Shown: in pieces, positions 18,944 to 31,446 of the stretch
How positions within the stretch are numbered: the stretch's first letter is position 1
Layout of the letters: each line of letters begins with the position of its first letter
DNA from: Synechococcus sp. BL107
Lineage (GTDB): Bacteria > Cyanobacteriota > Cyanobacteriia > PCC-6307 > Cyanobiaceae
Direction: 5' to 3'
Assembly: GCF_000153805.1 (NCBI RefSeq)
Contig: NZ_DS022298.1
Location: forward strand, 1,037,434-1,101,433
DNA: 64,000 bases
Notes under the pieces: generated by a model
Database searches by the model: none
What the model was told of the DNA's origin: nothing
What the model saw: the letters and a program-made list of their open reading frames with translations, nothing else
Translations under genes and position numbers: made by a program

Positions 18944-20215
18944 GTGGTGGGAGAAGGTTGGCAGCTGTTCAAGATCATTGGGATCCCTCTGAGGATTCAG
19001 CCCACCTGGTTGTTTGCGGTTGCGATCTTCACAACCCTGTTTCAGCCTCGATATGCCGCCAGCGTTGAGCCGGCTGCCCTGAGTTGGGGCTTGGCGTTGT
19101 TGACAACGCTGCTGCTGTTTACATCGGTGCTTCTCCATGAGCTGGGTCATGCCCTGATGGCGCTGCGGGAGGGGGTGAAAGTGGTGAGCATCACCCTGTT
19201 CCACCTGGGTGGCATCGCCCGGGTCGAGAAGGAGTGCCCTACGGCGATGGGGAACCTGCGGATTGCCGCTGCTGGCCCTTTGGTGAGCCTCACACTTGCG
19301 TTGGGAATGTTGCTTGCCGCAGCAAGCCTTGCAACACAGCAACCCCAGCTCACGGTGTTGCTCACTCAGGTGGGGTTGCTCAATCTGATGCTTGGCCTGT
19401 TCAACCTCTTGCCCGGCCTACCACTGGATGGCGGCTTGATCCTCAAATCTTTGGTCTGGCAGGCTTCGGGCAGCAAGAAACGGGGAGTTGAGGTGGCTTC
19501 CGCCTCAGGCCGTGTGCTCGCCACCCTGATGATCGTGATGGGTGGTGTCTTGCTCTGGCAAGGCGCCGGAATGAATGGCCTGTTGCTCATGCTGATCGGT
19601 TGGTTTGGCTTGGGAGCCAACCGCAGTGAGTCTCAGATGTTGTTTCTGCAGAAGGTTCTTCAGGATTTGAAGGTTGAGCAAGCAGCGGGCCGTGCCTTCC
19701 GCGTGCTCGAAGCCGACCAGCCCCTGCGCCGGATGAGCCAAATGCGCTTGCAGACCAGCGAAACCGCTGGAGCGGCGGACTGGGTCTTGGTGTGCCGTCA
19801 GGGCCGCTGGGTGGGTTGGATTGATGATCGCCCCCTAAGGGATTTGCCCGTTCAGCAGTGGGACCAACAGTCGGTCGAAGACCATATGAAGCCATTGAAT
19901 GAGCTCCCGTCCATCGCTTCCACCGCCCCTCTTTGGCAGGCGGTGGAAGCCCTTGAGGCATCGACTGAGGGGAGATTGCTCGTGTTGAGTGCAGCGGGCT
20001 TGCCGAATGGAACGGTGGACCGCAGTGATGTGGGTGATGCCGTGCTCAAACAGCTTGGAGTCACCTTGCCCCCTTCAGTGATATCCGCGGCGCGTCAACA
20101 AAACACCTATCCCATGGGATTGGTGATGCTTCCCCAGGTGGTGGCTTCGATGAAAGCTCAACAGACTGTTGAGGATGAGGAGCTCACCAATGAGGCCAGC
20201 GCCTCACCTTCCTGA
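18944..20215 (+). CDS. Site-2 protease-like M50 metallopeptidase with CBS region
   Basis: 423 residues from a GTG start. Several membrane helices surround the zinc motif HELGHALMAL (about 67-76), and the LPGLPLDGG motif near residue 160 supplies the third ligand. The part after residue 230 is soluble and resembles a pair of CBS domains (EDHMKPLNELPSIASTAPLWQAVEAL is the clearest). Such rhomboid/S2P-type proteases cut membrane-bound substrates such as anti-sigma factors. The substrate is not evident. Its end overlaps the convergent lipoate-ligase-like gene by 58 bases. Confidence 0.88.
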   Translation: MVGEGWQLFKIIGIPLRIQPTWLFAVAIFTTLFQPRYAASVEPAALSWGLALLTTLLLFTSVLLHELGHALMALREGVKVVSITLFHLGGIARVEKECPTAMGNLRIAAAGPLVSLTLALGMLLAAASLATQQPQLTVLLTQVGLLNLMLGLFNLLPGLPLDGGLILKSLVWQASGSKKRGVEVASASGRVLATLMIVMGGVLLWQGAGMNGLLLMLIGWFGLGANRSESQMLFLQKVLQDLKVEQAAGRAFRVLEADQPLRRMSQMRLQTSETAGAADWVLVCRQGRWVGWIDDRPLRDLPVQQWDQQSVEDHMKPLNELPSIASTAPLWQAVEALEASTEGRLLVLSAAGLPNGTVDRSDVGDAVLKQLGVTLPPSVISAARQQNTYPMGLVMLPQVVASMKAQQTVEDEELTNEASASPS

Positions 20216-20895
20216 TTCGTTAAGGCGTCTGTTGACCAGTTCACATGGTTCCAAACGGTTTGTAGGGCGTTGCTGAGATGTTGATCTAAGCCTTCTCTCG
20301 GAATGGATCCAGGAGCAGGTGGAGGGGCGGATTCAGTAAAGATGCTCTGCCATAGCTCCTGGGGAGGGTCCAGCAGGATCTCTCCGTGTTGCAGTAAGCA
20401 ACCGTGTTGCCAGCGCTGAGCACTGCCAATGCGTTTGATGCCCTCCTGGTCCACCAGGTCGGCTGCCGTGGATCGTGCAAAGCAGTTGGGGTGTGCCACA
20501 GAGGCGGTTTCGTCCCCAAACCGCAGGGCTAGTCCCAGGCTGCTGAAGCCATCGATGAGCCATTGGCATGCATCTCGGTAGGCCTGTTTGCGCCGACGGG
20601 GTGCATCAGGCCAGACCAGTGCGTAGGTCAAACCACCGGCGTGCAACACCGCCCGGCCGCCGCTCGGCCGACGGACCATGGCGATCGTCTTGCTTCGGAC
20701 AAGCTCATCCCAGGAGTTGGGCCAGTGCTGTTGATGCCGTCCTAAGGAGAGCCATGGACCCTCCCAGCGATAGAAACGCAGCATGGGACCGCTTGTTTGG
20801 CTTGTTTGACACTGCTCCAGCAACATCTGATCCAACGCCATCTGGGTGTAACCATCCGCCTGCAGGGTGGGGATCAACCGTCCTGTAGGGACCAT
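20158..20895 (-). CDS. Lipoate-protein ligase A/B family protein
   Basis: 245 residues from MVPTGRLIPTLQADG; an in-frame Met at 20925 is possible, but further extension would cross the divergent transporter start. WLSLGRHQ and RRPSGGRAVLHAGGLTYALVW are the lipoyl/biotin ligase core motifs, and the later QRWQHGCLLQHGEILLD matches the second half of the domain. It probably attaches or transfers lipoyl (or octanoyl) groups to lipoate-dependent enzymes. The exact reaction cannot be assigned. Confidence 0.82.
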   Translation of the reverse strand: MVPTGRLIPTLQADGYTQMALDQMLLEQCQTSQTSGPMLRFYRWEGPWLSLGRHQQHWPNSWDELVRSKTIAMVRRPSGGRAVLHAGGLTYALVWPDAPRRRKQAYRDACQWLIDGFSSLGLALRFGDETASVAHPNCFARSTAADLVDQEGIKRIGSAQRWQHGCLLQHGEILLDPPQELWQSIFTESAPPPAPGSIPREGLDQHLSNALQTVWNHVNWSTDALTNQEGEALASLVSSSSSTVC

Positions 20896-20939
20896 GCTGG
20901 AGTCTCCTGTCGCGTTGTTAGGCATTGGAGTCGGTTGCC

Positions 20940-21707
20940 ATGCTGCCCTGGTGGGATCTACCGATCTTGATCGGCCTTGGTCTGTTGGCCGGAGGGCTGG
21001 CGGGATTGTTGGGAATTGGCGGTGGCTTGATCTTCGCTCCGCTCTTGCTTTGGCTGGATTTACCGGCTCACCAGGCGTTGGCGACGAGTAGTTTTGCCAT
21101 CGTGCCAACGGCGTTAGCTGGCACCATCATTCATCTGCGCGGTGGCCGCATCCCCCTGCGACCAGCGGCGGGGATCGGGGTGGCGGCCTTTGCTTCGGCA
21201 TTGTTGTTCGGTGGATTGGCCGATCGAGCCGCCGGTTGGATGTTGCTGGCGATGCAGACGGTGCTCTATGTCGTGTTGGCGTTCTGCGTGCGTGAACGAC
21301 CCGCGACGGACGACTCCACCGATGAGGTGTCGACCCCTGTGTCTTGGTTGGCCGGGGTGGGCTGTATCGCTGGTTGGACGGCCGGCATGCTGGGGCTTGG
21401 TGGCGGATTGGTGATGGTGCCCCTGATGAGTGGCCCCCTGTCTGTTCCCATCCATCAGGCCGTCCGACTCAGCACCGTGGCGGTGTTGTGTTCAGCCAGT
21501 GCTGCTTCGCTGCAATTCGTGCATGAAGGCCGCGGCATCCCCTTAATGGGACTCCTGCTGGGTGGAGTGGCTGCGTTGGCTGCCCAGTGGACCGCAAGCC
21601 GTCTCGATCGCTTTGATCCGTTGGTTTTAGTGCGCTGCTTGCGCGGATTGGCCATCGTTTTGGCCATCGATAGCTGCCGAAGGGCCGCCCAATTGTTATT
21701 CGGCTGA
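20940..21707 (+). CDS. TauE/SafE family sulfite/anion exporter-like membrane protein
   Basis: 255 residues from MLPWWDLPILIGLGLLAGGLAG. There are about eight hydrophobic segments with the duplicated GLLGIGGGLIFAPLLLWLDLP and GMLGLGGGLVMVPLMSGPL motifs typical of the TauE/SafE permeases. The gene starts 44 bases from the divergent lipoate-ligase-like start. Substrate unknown; sulfite or organosulfur compounds are family precedents. Confidence 0.88.
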   Translation: MLPWWDLPILIGLGLLAGGLAGLLGIGGGLIFAPLLLWLDLPAHQALATSSFAIVPTALAGTIIHLRGGRIPLRPAAGIGVAAFASALLFGGLADRAAGWMLLAMQTVLYVVLAFCVRERPATDDSTDEVSTPVSWLAGVGCIAGWTAGMLGLGGGLVMVPLMSGPLSVPIHQAVRLSTVAVLCSASAASLQFVHEGRGIPLMGLLLGGVAALAAQWTASRLDRFDPLVLVRCLRGLAIVLAIDSCRRAAQLLFG

Positions 21708-21714
21708 TTGCGCT

Positions 21715-22185
21715 TCAGCTCAAGAGAGACCAAAAGCTGTCGTTGAGCTCGTAACCGAGCGCTGCTGACATTTGCGAGAGATTGCCGCGCATCGATCGGT
21801 GGAGTTGTTCTTGGCAAAGGTCATCAAGCTGCATCAAACGATGCGTGATCCAAAGCTCAAGGGCTTGGGGGTCAAAGCGAAGTCCTTCCGTGCGGTTAAA
21901 GCTGTGGGGCACCACCATGGCAACGTGGCGAATCAGGCTGCCTCGATCCCGCTCCAGCATCAGTGGAAGCCAGGGATAACGGGCATCAGCCCTTAAGGCC
22001 CACAGCCGAGGCTCTGGACATTCCGCGAGTTCCCGCGGGTCGTCTTGGTCCCGTGGCCAGTGAAAGTTGAGCTCAAGGATCGGCCCCTGTTCCAGCAGTT
22101 CATTGAGCGGTTGATCAGTGCAGATCCGCAGCGGACTGAGATCAAGACGGCGGATGGATTCAGCATCAATCAGAACTGGATCCAT
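21715..22185 (-). CDS. CRR6-like NDH-1 assembly protein
   Basis: 156 residues from MDPVLIDAESIRRLDLSP. The open frame reaches 22266, but that would leave only two bases to psaM, so this Met is preferred. PRLWALRADARYPWLPLMLER and VAMVVPHSFNRTEGLRFDPQALELWI match the chlororespiratory reduction 6 family (DUF1817), whose members help assemble the NDH-1 complex, probably via NdhI. The gene faces psaM head to head and converges on the TauE gene with a 7-base gap. Confidence 0.78.
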   Translation of the reverse strand: MDPVLIDAESIRRLDLSPLRICTDQPLNELLEQGPILELNFHWPRDQDDPRELAECPEPRLWALRADARYPWLPLMLERDRGSLIRHVAMVVPHSFNRTEGLRFDPQALELWITHRLMQLDDLCQEQLHRSMRGNLSQMSAALGYELNDSFWSLLS

Positions 22186-22268
22186 GAGCAGGTGTGACAG
22201 GCCTTTGCGAATGATGGCTTCTAGAGCCCTTAAGGGAGAAGAATGAATGCGTTTGATGCATGTCATCC

Positions 22269-22373
22269 ATGGACTCCGCCATTTCCTCCCCTGAGATCTT
22301 CATTGCTCTTGTGGTGGCCGCCCACGCAGCGATCTTGGCCTTACGCCTGTCGGTGAGTCTCTATCGCGCCTGA
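22269..22373 (+). CDS. psaM: Photosystem I reaction centre subunit XII (PsaM)
   Basis: A 34-residue protein starting MDSAISSPEIFIALVVAAH and ending RLSVSLYRA. That is the full PsaM pattern: one transmembrane helix with a short N-terminal head, the usual length. PsaM is a single-helix subunit that helps stabilise the photosystem I trimer. It is too short for most ORF finders. It is the first plus-strand gene after the CRR6-like gene, with its promoter in the 83 bases between. Confidence 0.95.
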   Translation: MDSAISSPEIFIALVVAAHAAILALRLSVSLYRA

Positions 22374-22450
22374 ACATCAGTCGTTGATGAAGGGGATGAC
22401 CTTGGCATTGGTATTGAGGTGCGTTACAAGCGGATAACGCGCCTTGTCCC

Positions 22451-22807
22451 TTGTCTTCGTCTCAAGTTCGAGCACAGTCATCCTCTCGGCTTGATGCAGC
22501 ATCTCTGGCAGCCGCTATTCAGCTGCAGAACGATCGACGCGAGATGCAGTGCAGCGTCATGGCTTTGGCCGTGAAAGTTGGTTTGGTGATTTTGGGGGGT
22601 GTGAGTTTGATCCGCCTGTCTGGTGCGTATCAACAGCGCCTCGACCGTCATGGTGAGCTGGCTGCTGTTGTGGCCGTGGAGACGGTGAAGTTAGAAGCGC
22701 TTCAAAAACGATTCGACCATGTGTTCAGCATTGGTGGGGAGCAGCGTCTAATGGGTGAACAGGATCAGTGGATTGCCCCCAATCGGATTCGGATTATTTG
22801 GCGCTGA
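22451..22807 (+). CDS. Single-helix membrane protein, unknown function
   Basis: 118 residues from a TTG start. One clear hydrophobic segment (about 36-56, VMALAVKVGLVILGGVSLIRL) follows a Ser/Ala-rich head. The remainder is predicted helical (AYQQRLDRHGELAAVVAVETVKLEALQKRFDH is split by charged residues) and ends in NRIRIIWR. It lies between psaM and por on the same strand. I recognise no family; it resembles small conserved proteins of marine Synechococcus. Confidence 0.65.
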   Translation: MSSSQVRAQSSSRLDAASLAAAIQLQNDRREMQCSVMALAVKVGLVILGGVSLIRLSGAYQQRLDRHGELAAVVAVETVKLEALQKRFDHVFSIGGEQRLMGEQDQWIAPNRIRIIWR

Positions 22808-22866
22808 GTTTCGTAACGGTTGGCGTGAGTGATTTTTCGACGGCATTCAGACTGTTTTTCTATTGA

Positions 22867-23832
<966 letters not shown>

Positions 23833-24212
23833 TGAGAATCGATTGATGGGTAAGTCAATGTTGTGGGATTTGGATTCCGTTGTGGCCTGATCCTTCAATC
23901 CATGTTTGTATTATTGATTTATAAGTTTGACGGGATTTATTCAGTGTTTCGCTGTTAGAGGTGGCGTTTATTTTTTGCCTTAAATCTACTGTCTTGAAGT
24001 CGTTATTCAAACGTTGGTTTAGGCGTCCTTGGGTTGGCAATAAAAGGATATATAGAAATCTGCCAAATAATGTATTTTTTCTGGAGCAAGTTTTCGGGAT
24101 GTCGAGATATAAATGAGTCAGCCTAAGTCGTTCAGGTTTTTCGCCCCAATGCTTAGAAAAAGTCTTTGCATTGGGGTCGTGGCGATGAATCCATGCCTTG
24201 CCGGAATTTTGC
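23833..24212. other. Intergenic region between convergent por and chlL
   Basis: 380 bases with no credible gene. It is AT-rich. One perfect 9-bp inverted repeat (CCCCAATGC at 24144-24152 and GCATTGGGG at 24168-24176, 15-base loop) lies 37 bases after the chlL stop. Neither flank is T-rich, so it could be an mRNA 3' stabiliser or a weak terminator for chlL. An open minus-strand frame here overlaps chlL and has no family-like content. Confidence 0.55.
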
Positions 24213-25112
<900 letters not shown>

Positions 25113-25261
25113 CTATTTACTTGTATTCAAGGTCAGCGTTGACCCGTCTGCATTGTTCGGAGTTGTTTTGACATAAGTGGTTGAACAGTGTGTGTTCGCT
25201 CACAGTTTTTTCCGCAATGTTGGTGATAAATACTTATGCAATAAACGGTTTCTTTTGATAG

Positions 25262-26884
25262 CTAAGCGCTGAAATGCGCCTTGGCGTCATAGAGCGTTTC
25301 GCTGTTGATCCGATTGAGCCCTTTCTCTTTGGCAAAGGCTTCTGTGTTGCGGCGCACTTTGCCCCGCACAAAGAAGGGAATCTTTTTCAATTCCGCTTCG
25401 CCATCAACCGTCCATTCCAGGCTGGCTGTCGCCACAGCCACGGATGATCCATTGGACTCAGTGGCACTGCTCTCAGGAGCGTTCTCCTCAATCGAGGGAA
25501 CGTCGTCCACCTGGGCGCTTTGCAGTCCGCCCAAGTGTCCAAGATGACTTTGATGCCCATCGACGAATTCAAAGTCGTGGCGGAACATGCCAATCAGGTG
25601 TTCCTCTAAACCCATCATTAATGGGTGCACCCAGCTGTCGAAAATCACATTGGCGCCTTCCCAGCCCATTTGAGGGCTGAAACGTGCGGGCACATCTTGA
25701 ACGTGCATGGGGGTACTGATCACGGCACAGGGGATGCCCAGCCGTTTGGCGCTGTGGCGTTCCATCTGTGTTCCAAGCACCAGCTCTGGTACGGCTTCTG
25801 CCATGGCAGCTTCCACCGCCAGGTAGTCGTCACTGATCAGGGCTTCTAAGCCAAGAGCTTTGGCTGCCGCCCGGACTGGCCGTGCCATTTCTCGGCTGTA
25901 GGTGCCGAGCCCCACCACCTGAAAGCCCAGCTCTTCGCTGGCAATTCGGGCCGCGGCTAACACATGGCTTCCATCTCCAAAGATGAACACCCGTTTGCCG
26001 GTGAGATAAGTCGAGTCAACCGATGCTGAATACCAAGGCAACTTGGAACTGTGCTCGCCTTCGCGGGCATCGGGTGCTTCCATGCCAAGAAGGTTGTGCG
26101 CTTCTGCGAGGAAATCAGCTGTCGCGCCCACGCCGATCGGCATGGTTTTGGTGAATGGAATCCCAAACTGCCGCTCCATCCAGCTGCAACAGGATTCGGC
26201 AATTTCTGCATAGAGGCAGACATTGAGATCGGCTTCTGGAAGCCGCATGATGTCGGCCACCGTGGCCTCGAGAGGCACAACAGTGTTGACATCAATGCCA
26301 TGACTGGCGAGAAGTCGACTGATTTCGATCACATCATCGCGACATCGGAATCCGAGGAGCGATGGACCGATCAAGTTGACGCGGGGGCGACGCCCCTGGT
26401 CCTTCCATGCCTTTGGGTTATGGCCTTCGCTGTTGACCTCTTGATTTTTGAGGAGTCCTCGTACCAATTGGTACAGCGTTTCCGATGCGCCCCAATTTTC
26501 TTTTTTGCTGTAGGCCGGAAGCTCGAGGCTCACGATTGGAAGCTCGAAGCCCATCCCGCCCGCAAGGGCTCCTGGTTGATCTTGGATCAATTCTGCTGTG
26601 CAGCTTTCACCCACAAGCAGGGCGTCGGGCTTGAAGCGTTCAACGGCTTCACGGATGTGGCGCTTCACCAGCTCTGCCGTGTCGCCGCCTAAGTCCCGAG
26701 CCTGAAATGTGGTGTAGGTGACCGGCGGTCTTTTTCCGCGCCGTTCAATCATCGTGAAGAGCAGGTCCGCGTAGGTATCTCCCTGGGGTGCATGGAGGAC
26801 GTAATGCACGCCTTTCATCGATGCAGCGATGCGCATCGCCCCGACATGGGGGGGGCCTTCATAGGTCCAGAGCGTTAATTCCAT
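25262..26884 (-). CDS. chlB: Light-independent protochlorophyllide reductase, subunit B
   Basis: 540 residues. The N-terminus [20 protein letters not shown] includes Asp36 (PQGD), the unusual aspartate ligand to the NB-cluster known in the DPOR family. The NifK-like body continues with [13 protein letters not shown] and [17 protein letters not shown], and the C-terminal 60 residues ([20 protein letters not shown]) form the PCP-reductase tail. It pairs with ChlN as the catalytic heterotetramer. Confidence 0.97.
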   Translation of the reverse strand: MELTLWTYEGPPHVGAMRIAASMKGVHYVLHAPQGDTYADLLFTMIERRGKRPPVTYTTFQARDLGGDTAELVKRHIREAVERFKPDALLVGESCTAELIQDQPGALAGGMGFELPIVSLELPAYSKKENWGASETLYQLVRGLLKNQEVNSEGHNPKAWKDQGRRPRVNLIGPSLLGFRCRDDVIEISRLLASHGIDVNTVVPLEATVADIMRLPEADLNVCLYAEIAESCCSWMERQFGIPFTKTMPIGVGATADFLAEAHNLLGMEAPDAREGEHSSKLPWYSASVDSTYLTGKRVFIFGDGSHVLAAARIASEELGFQVVGLGTYSREMARPVRAAAKALGLEALISDDYLAVEAAMAEAVPELVLGTQMERHSAKRLGIPCAVISTPMHVQDVPARFSPQMGWEGANVIFDSWVHPLMMGLEEHLIGMFRHDFEFVDGHQSHLGHLGGLQSAQVDDVPSIEENAPESSATESNGSSVAVATASLEWTVDGEAELKKIPFFVRGKVRRNTEAFAKEKGLNRINSETLYDAKAHFSA

Positions 26885-26941
26885 GGGAGATCACAAACGA
26901 GGGGGCTAAAAAAAGGCGTAACGATGCGGTGTTCGTCGTCG

Positions 26942-28754
<1,813 letters not shown>

Positions 28755-28793
28755 TAAAAAATCTCACCCAAATCAATTTGTTTGGGTGAGATT
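28755..28793 (-). terminator. Rho-independent terminator of the 28841-29230 gene
   Basis: A perfect 13-bp inverted repeat (AATCTCACCCAAA at 28760-28772 and TTTGGGTGAGATT at 28781-28793, 8-base loop). Read on the minus strand it is followed directly by a run of T. It lies 48 bases past the stop of the minus-strand gene, so it ends that transcript before chlN. Confidence 0.88.
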
Positions 28794-28840
28794 GATGTTG
28801 CCCATCATCGTGAAATCTAGGCGCGACGTCAGTGTGTTGA

Positions 28841-29230
28841 TCAGAGCCGGCGCCGAAAGCCGTCATAACGCTCATTCTCCGAACGCCCTGTGTTGTTAAG
28901 CCGACTCAAATTCCAAACATTGCGACTCACGCGGCGAGCGACCAGCCCGCCGCGTTCCACCCGTTCTGTGCCGGGTCGTGCTCCCAGCAACATCGTCACT
29001 TCCGCTGTCGTTAATGGGGCACCAGTATCGATGGCCAGGGCTGTCAGCTCGAGCCGTTGACGCAGTTGACGGGCTCGTTCTGTGGTGCTGTTGACGCCCG
29101 TTTCGAGCCAAGGCAAGTCAACTTGCCCATCTTGCGCCAAGCGTTGCATCAAGCCGAAGCTCACCATGCCTAGGGCTTGATCGGCATTGATCTCAAGGGC
29201 ATTGGTAGGGGTTTGATCCGCGGTCGCCAT
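28841..29230 (-). CDS. Conserved hypothetical protein next to csoS1D
   Basis: 129 residues, soluble, no signal peptide. The N-terminal part (NADQALGMVSFGLMQRLAQDG) and TTERARQLRQRLELTALAIDTGAPLTTA look helical; the C-terminal part is Arg-rich (GLVARRVSRNVWNLSRL... FRRRL). The TTAEVTMLLGARPG segment could be a helix-turn-helix or other nucleic-acid-binding element, but this is only a guess. It is divergent from csoS1D and has its own strong terminator. Confidence 0.7.
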   Translation of the reverse strand: MATADQTPTNALEINADQALGMVSFGLMQRLAQDGQVDLPWLETGVNSTTERARQLRQRLELTALAIDTGAPLTTAEVTMLLGARPGTERVERGGLVARRVSRNVWNLSRLNNTGRSENERYDGFRRRL

Positions 29231-29343
29231 TGGTCAAAGGATCGATTAATTGGACGGTATCGCTTGGGTTCCAACACGCAAGACCGCAGGGTCGAACCAT
29301 TGACGGCCGGTTTGGGTAATAAATCGTCCGTTACACTCTCGCG

Positions 29344-30132
29344 ATGACCCGATTCGCCAGCTTCGAGGAACGGGAGCGGCGGCTTGGTGGTAGCTCGCTC
29401 GTCACTGGAACAGAGGTGCAGAAGATTTCTGCTGCCGGTGCAAGTTGCGTGGTCACAACCGACTCAGAATCGCCGCGGTTGTTGCGTCAAAACAGCCATG
29501 TTCAGTCCATCGAGCTGCGTACATACGTTTTTATCGACTCGCTTCAGCCGCAACTGGCGGCCTACATGGGAACGGTGAGTCAGGGATTTCTTCCAATTCC
29601 CGGCGATGCCTGCCTCTGGATGGAAGTGTCGCCAGGGATGGCTGTTCACCGCGTCACGGATATTGCCCTTAAGGCCAGCAACGTTCGTCTGGGCCAAATG
29701 ATTGTGGAACGGGCTTTCGGCTCGATGGCCCTCTACCACCGTGACCAGAGCACGGTGTTGCATTCCGGCGATGTCGTTCTCGAAGCCATCGGCAGCACCA
29801 TTGCCCAGCGCAATCCAGCTGAGGTGAGCTGGACTGAGGTGATTCGTGCGATCACGCCTGATCACGCCGTACTGATCAATCGCCAAAACCGCCGCGGATC
29901 GATGATCGAGGCGGGCATGAGCATGTTCATTCTCGAAACAGAGCCGGCTGGTTACGTGCTGATCGCGGCGAATGAAGCTGAAAAATCATCGAACATCACT
30001 CTTGTGGATGTGAAGGCTGTCGGCGCTTTTGGGCGACTGACTCTGGCTGGACGTGAGGGCGATGTTGAGGAGGCTGCCGCTGCCGCCATGCGTGCGATTG
30101 AGACGGTCAATCGCAGCGCGTCCTATCGCTGA
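29344..30132 (+). CDS. csoS1D: Carboxysome tandem-BMC shell protein
   Basis: 262 residues. It contains two degenerate BMC domains in tandem: the first around [19 protein letters not shown] and [13 protein letters not shown], the second around [16 protein letters not shown] and [16 protein letters not shown]. This matches CsoS1D, the pseudohexameric shell protein that stacks into a double layer with a gated pore. The N-terminal 50 residues are a flexible extension. It lies upstream of the main cso operon, separated from it by the opposite-strand rdgB gene. Confidence 0.9.
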   Translation: MTRFASFEERERRLGGSSLVTGTEVQKISAAGASCVVTTDSESPRLLRQNSHVQSIELRTYVFIDSLQPQLAAYMGTVSQGFLPIPGDACLWMEVSPGMAVHRVTDIALKASNVRLGQMIVERAFGSMALYHRDQSTVLHSGDVVLEAIGSTIAQRNPAEVSWTEVIRAITPDHAVLINRQNRRGSMIEAGMSMFILETEPAGYVLIAANEAEKSSNITLVDVKAVGAFGRLTLAGREGDVEEAAAAAMRAIETVNRSASYR

Positions 30133-30137
30133 GTTTC

Positions 30138-30719
30138 TCAGTGAAGGTTCAAATATTGTTTTAGGTGTGATGCCAAGGCGCGAGCTGCTTTGCCTCGACT
30201 TCCCAGTCGACTGAGTTGTGATCCATTCAGTTGGCCATAGGTGCAGCCGGCTTCGCGCACCCAGAGCAACGACTCGTACCCGCCATTGAGATAGGCAGGC
30301 GATTTAAGAATCTCTCCCCAGCACACCCCTTCAGCGGATGCAACGCAGTTGCCCGCCGGATCGCTGAGCACCATCGTGCTTCTGAAGCAGGCGCTTCGAT
30401 AGGGACTGTTGCCTAATTCATCGAGGATTCGTTGAACTTTGGCCTGATCGCCGCTTGCATACCGGGCTGAATAGAGGCCCGGTGCTCCCTGAAGAGCATC
30501 CACTTCCAGGCCGGAATCATCGGCTAGGGCCCAACCTTTGGTTCGTAGGGCTGCGGCCGTTGCTTTCAGATCCGCGTTGTCTCTGTAGGTGTCACCTGTT
30601 TCCTCAACGTCCAAATCGTCGGGTTGGCGTTGAACAACGAGGGGAAGCGGACCGAGCATGGCTTCGATCTCTGCGACCTTGCTCGGGTTGCCGCTAGCGA
30701 TGGTCAAAAGCTGGCTCAA
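30138..30719 (-). CDS. rdgB: XTP/dITP diphosphatase (Ham1/RdgB)
   Basis: 193 residues. TIASGNPSKVAEIEAML is the N-terminal SGNxxK motif, and LADDSGLEVDALQGAPGLYSARY is the catalytic and metal-binding block of the Ham1 family. The enzyme hydrolyses non-canonical purine nucleotides (ITP, XTP and deoxy forms). It ends 5 bases from csoS1D and is divergent from csoS1A. Confidence 0.95.
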   Translation of the reverse strand: MSQLLTIASGNPSKVAEIEAMLGPLPLVVQRQPDDLDVEETGDTYRDNADLKATAAALRTKGWALADDSGLEVDALQGAPGLYSARYASGDQAKVQRILDELGNSPYRSACFRSTMVLSDPAGNCVASAEGVCWGEILKSPAYLNGGYESLLWVREAGCTYGQLNGSQLSRLGSRGKAARALASHLKQYLNLH

Positions 30720-31065
30720 AGGTGACCCAGGGATGAGATACCCATTCTGTGCTTAGGAGAGCTGAGAACGATTATTCCGTTGGCAGCAACAGTGAAAAAG
30801 ACGTGAAATTTCAGGCCGCTCGAAGCACCAAGAAATACTGCGATTTGTAAAGCTATGCCGTTACAAAGGCGTCGGCAACGAACTATGCGGAAGTCCATAC
30901 AGGACTTCCCACAGCAGTTCGGAACAGTCAGGGACAGGCTGATAAGCAAAGCTTATTAAGTTCAGTATGGACAGTGATCGAGATCGACTCTGGAAACGCT
31001 TGACGGCGAGGGTCTTGGCAGAGCAATGTCCCGAGCGAACATTCCAAACCTCTTTCCGGTAGGCA
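30720..31065 (+). promoter_or_regulatory. Promoter region of the carboxysome operon with two palindromes
   Basis: 346 bases between divergent rdgB and csoS1A, with no gene. Two dyads stand out: GGAAGTCC-ataca-GGACTTCC at 30889-30909 (8-bp arms) and ATAAGC-aaa-GCTTAT at 30942-30956 (6-bp arms). The second resembles the T-N11-A style of LysR-type sites such as CbbR. A TTGACG-like -35 follows near 31001. Regulator identity is inference. No cbbR gene is in the window. Confidence 0.5.
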
Positions 31066-31377
31066 ATGGCTAACGAAACCATGGGTATCGCTCTCGGCAT
31101 GATCGAGACTCGCGGCCTGGTTCCCGCAATTGAAGCCGCTGATGCGATGACCAAAGCCGCCGAAGTGCGTCTTATTGGTCGTGAGTTCGTCGGCGGTGGT
31201 TATGTGACCGTTTTGGTCCGCGGTGAAACCGGCGCTGTTAACGCTGCAGTGCGTGCAGGTGCAGATGCTTGCGAGCGTGTGGGCGACGGCCTGGTTGCTG
31301 CTCACATCATTGCTCGCCCCCACCGCGAAGTGGAGCCTGCATTGGGCAATGGCAATTTCCTTGGTCAAAAGGACTGA
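31066..31377 (+). CDS. csoS1A: Carboxysome shell hexamer protein
   Basis: 103 residues, one BMC (Pfam00936-type) domain beginning MANETMGIALGMIETRGLVP. The KAAEVRLIGREFVGGGYVTVLVRGE core is typical, and the pore loop lies in it. It is the main hexamer tile of the alpha-carboxysome shell and the first gene of the operon. Its BMC segment is close to that of CsoS1E further downstream, including a 26-base identical DNA stretch. Confidence 0.96.
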   Translation: MANETMGIALGMIETRGLVPAIEAADAMTKAAEVRLIGREFVGGGYVTVLVRGETGAVNAAVRAGADACERVGDGLVAAHIIARPHREVEPALGNGNFLGQKD

Positions 31378-31446
31378 GACCTAGCTGAGCCTCAATTGAG
31401 GCCATCACGTCTCACCCCCCTCTTCACCGATTAACGGAGATTTCCC

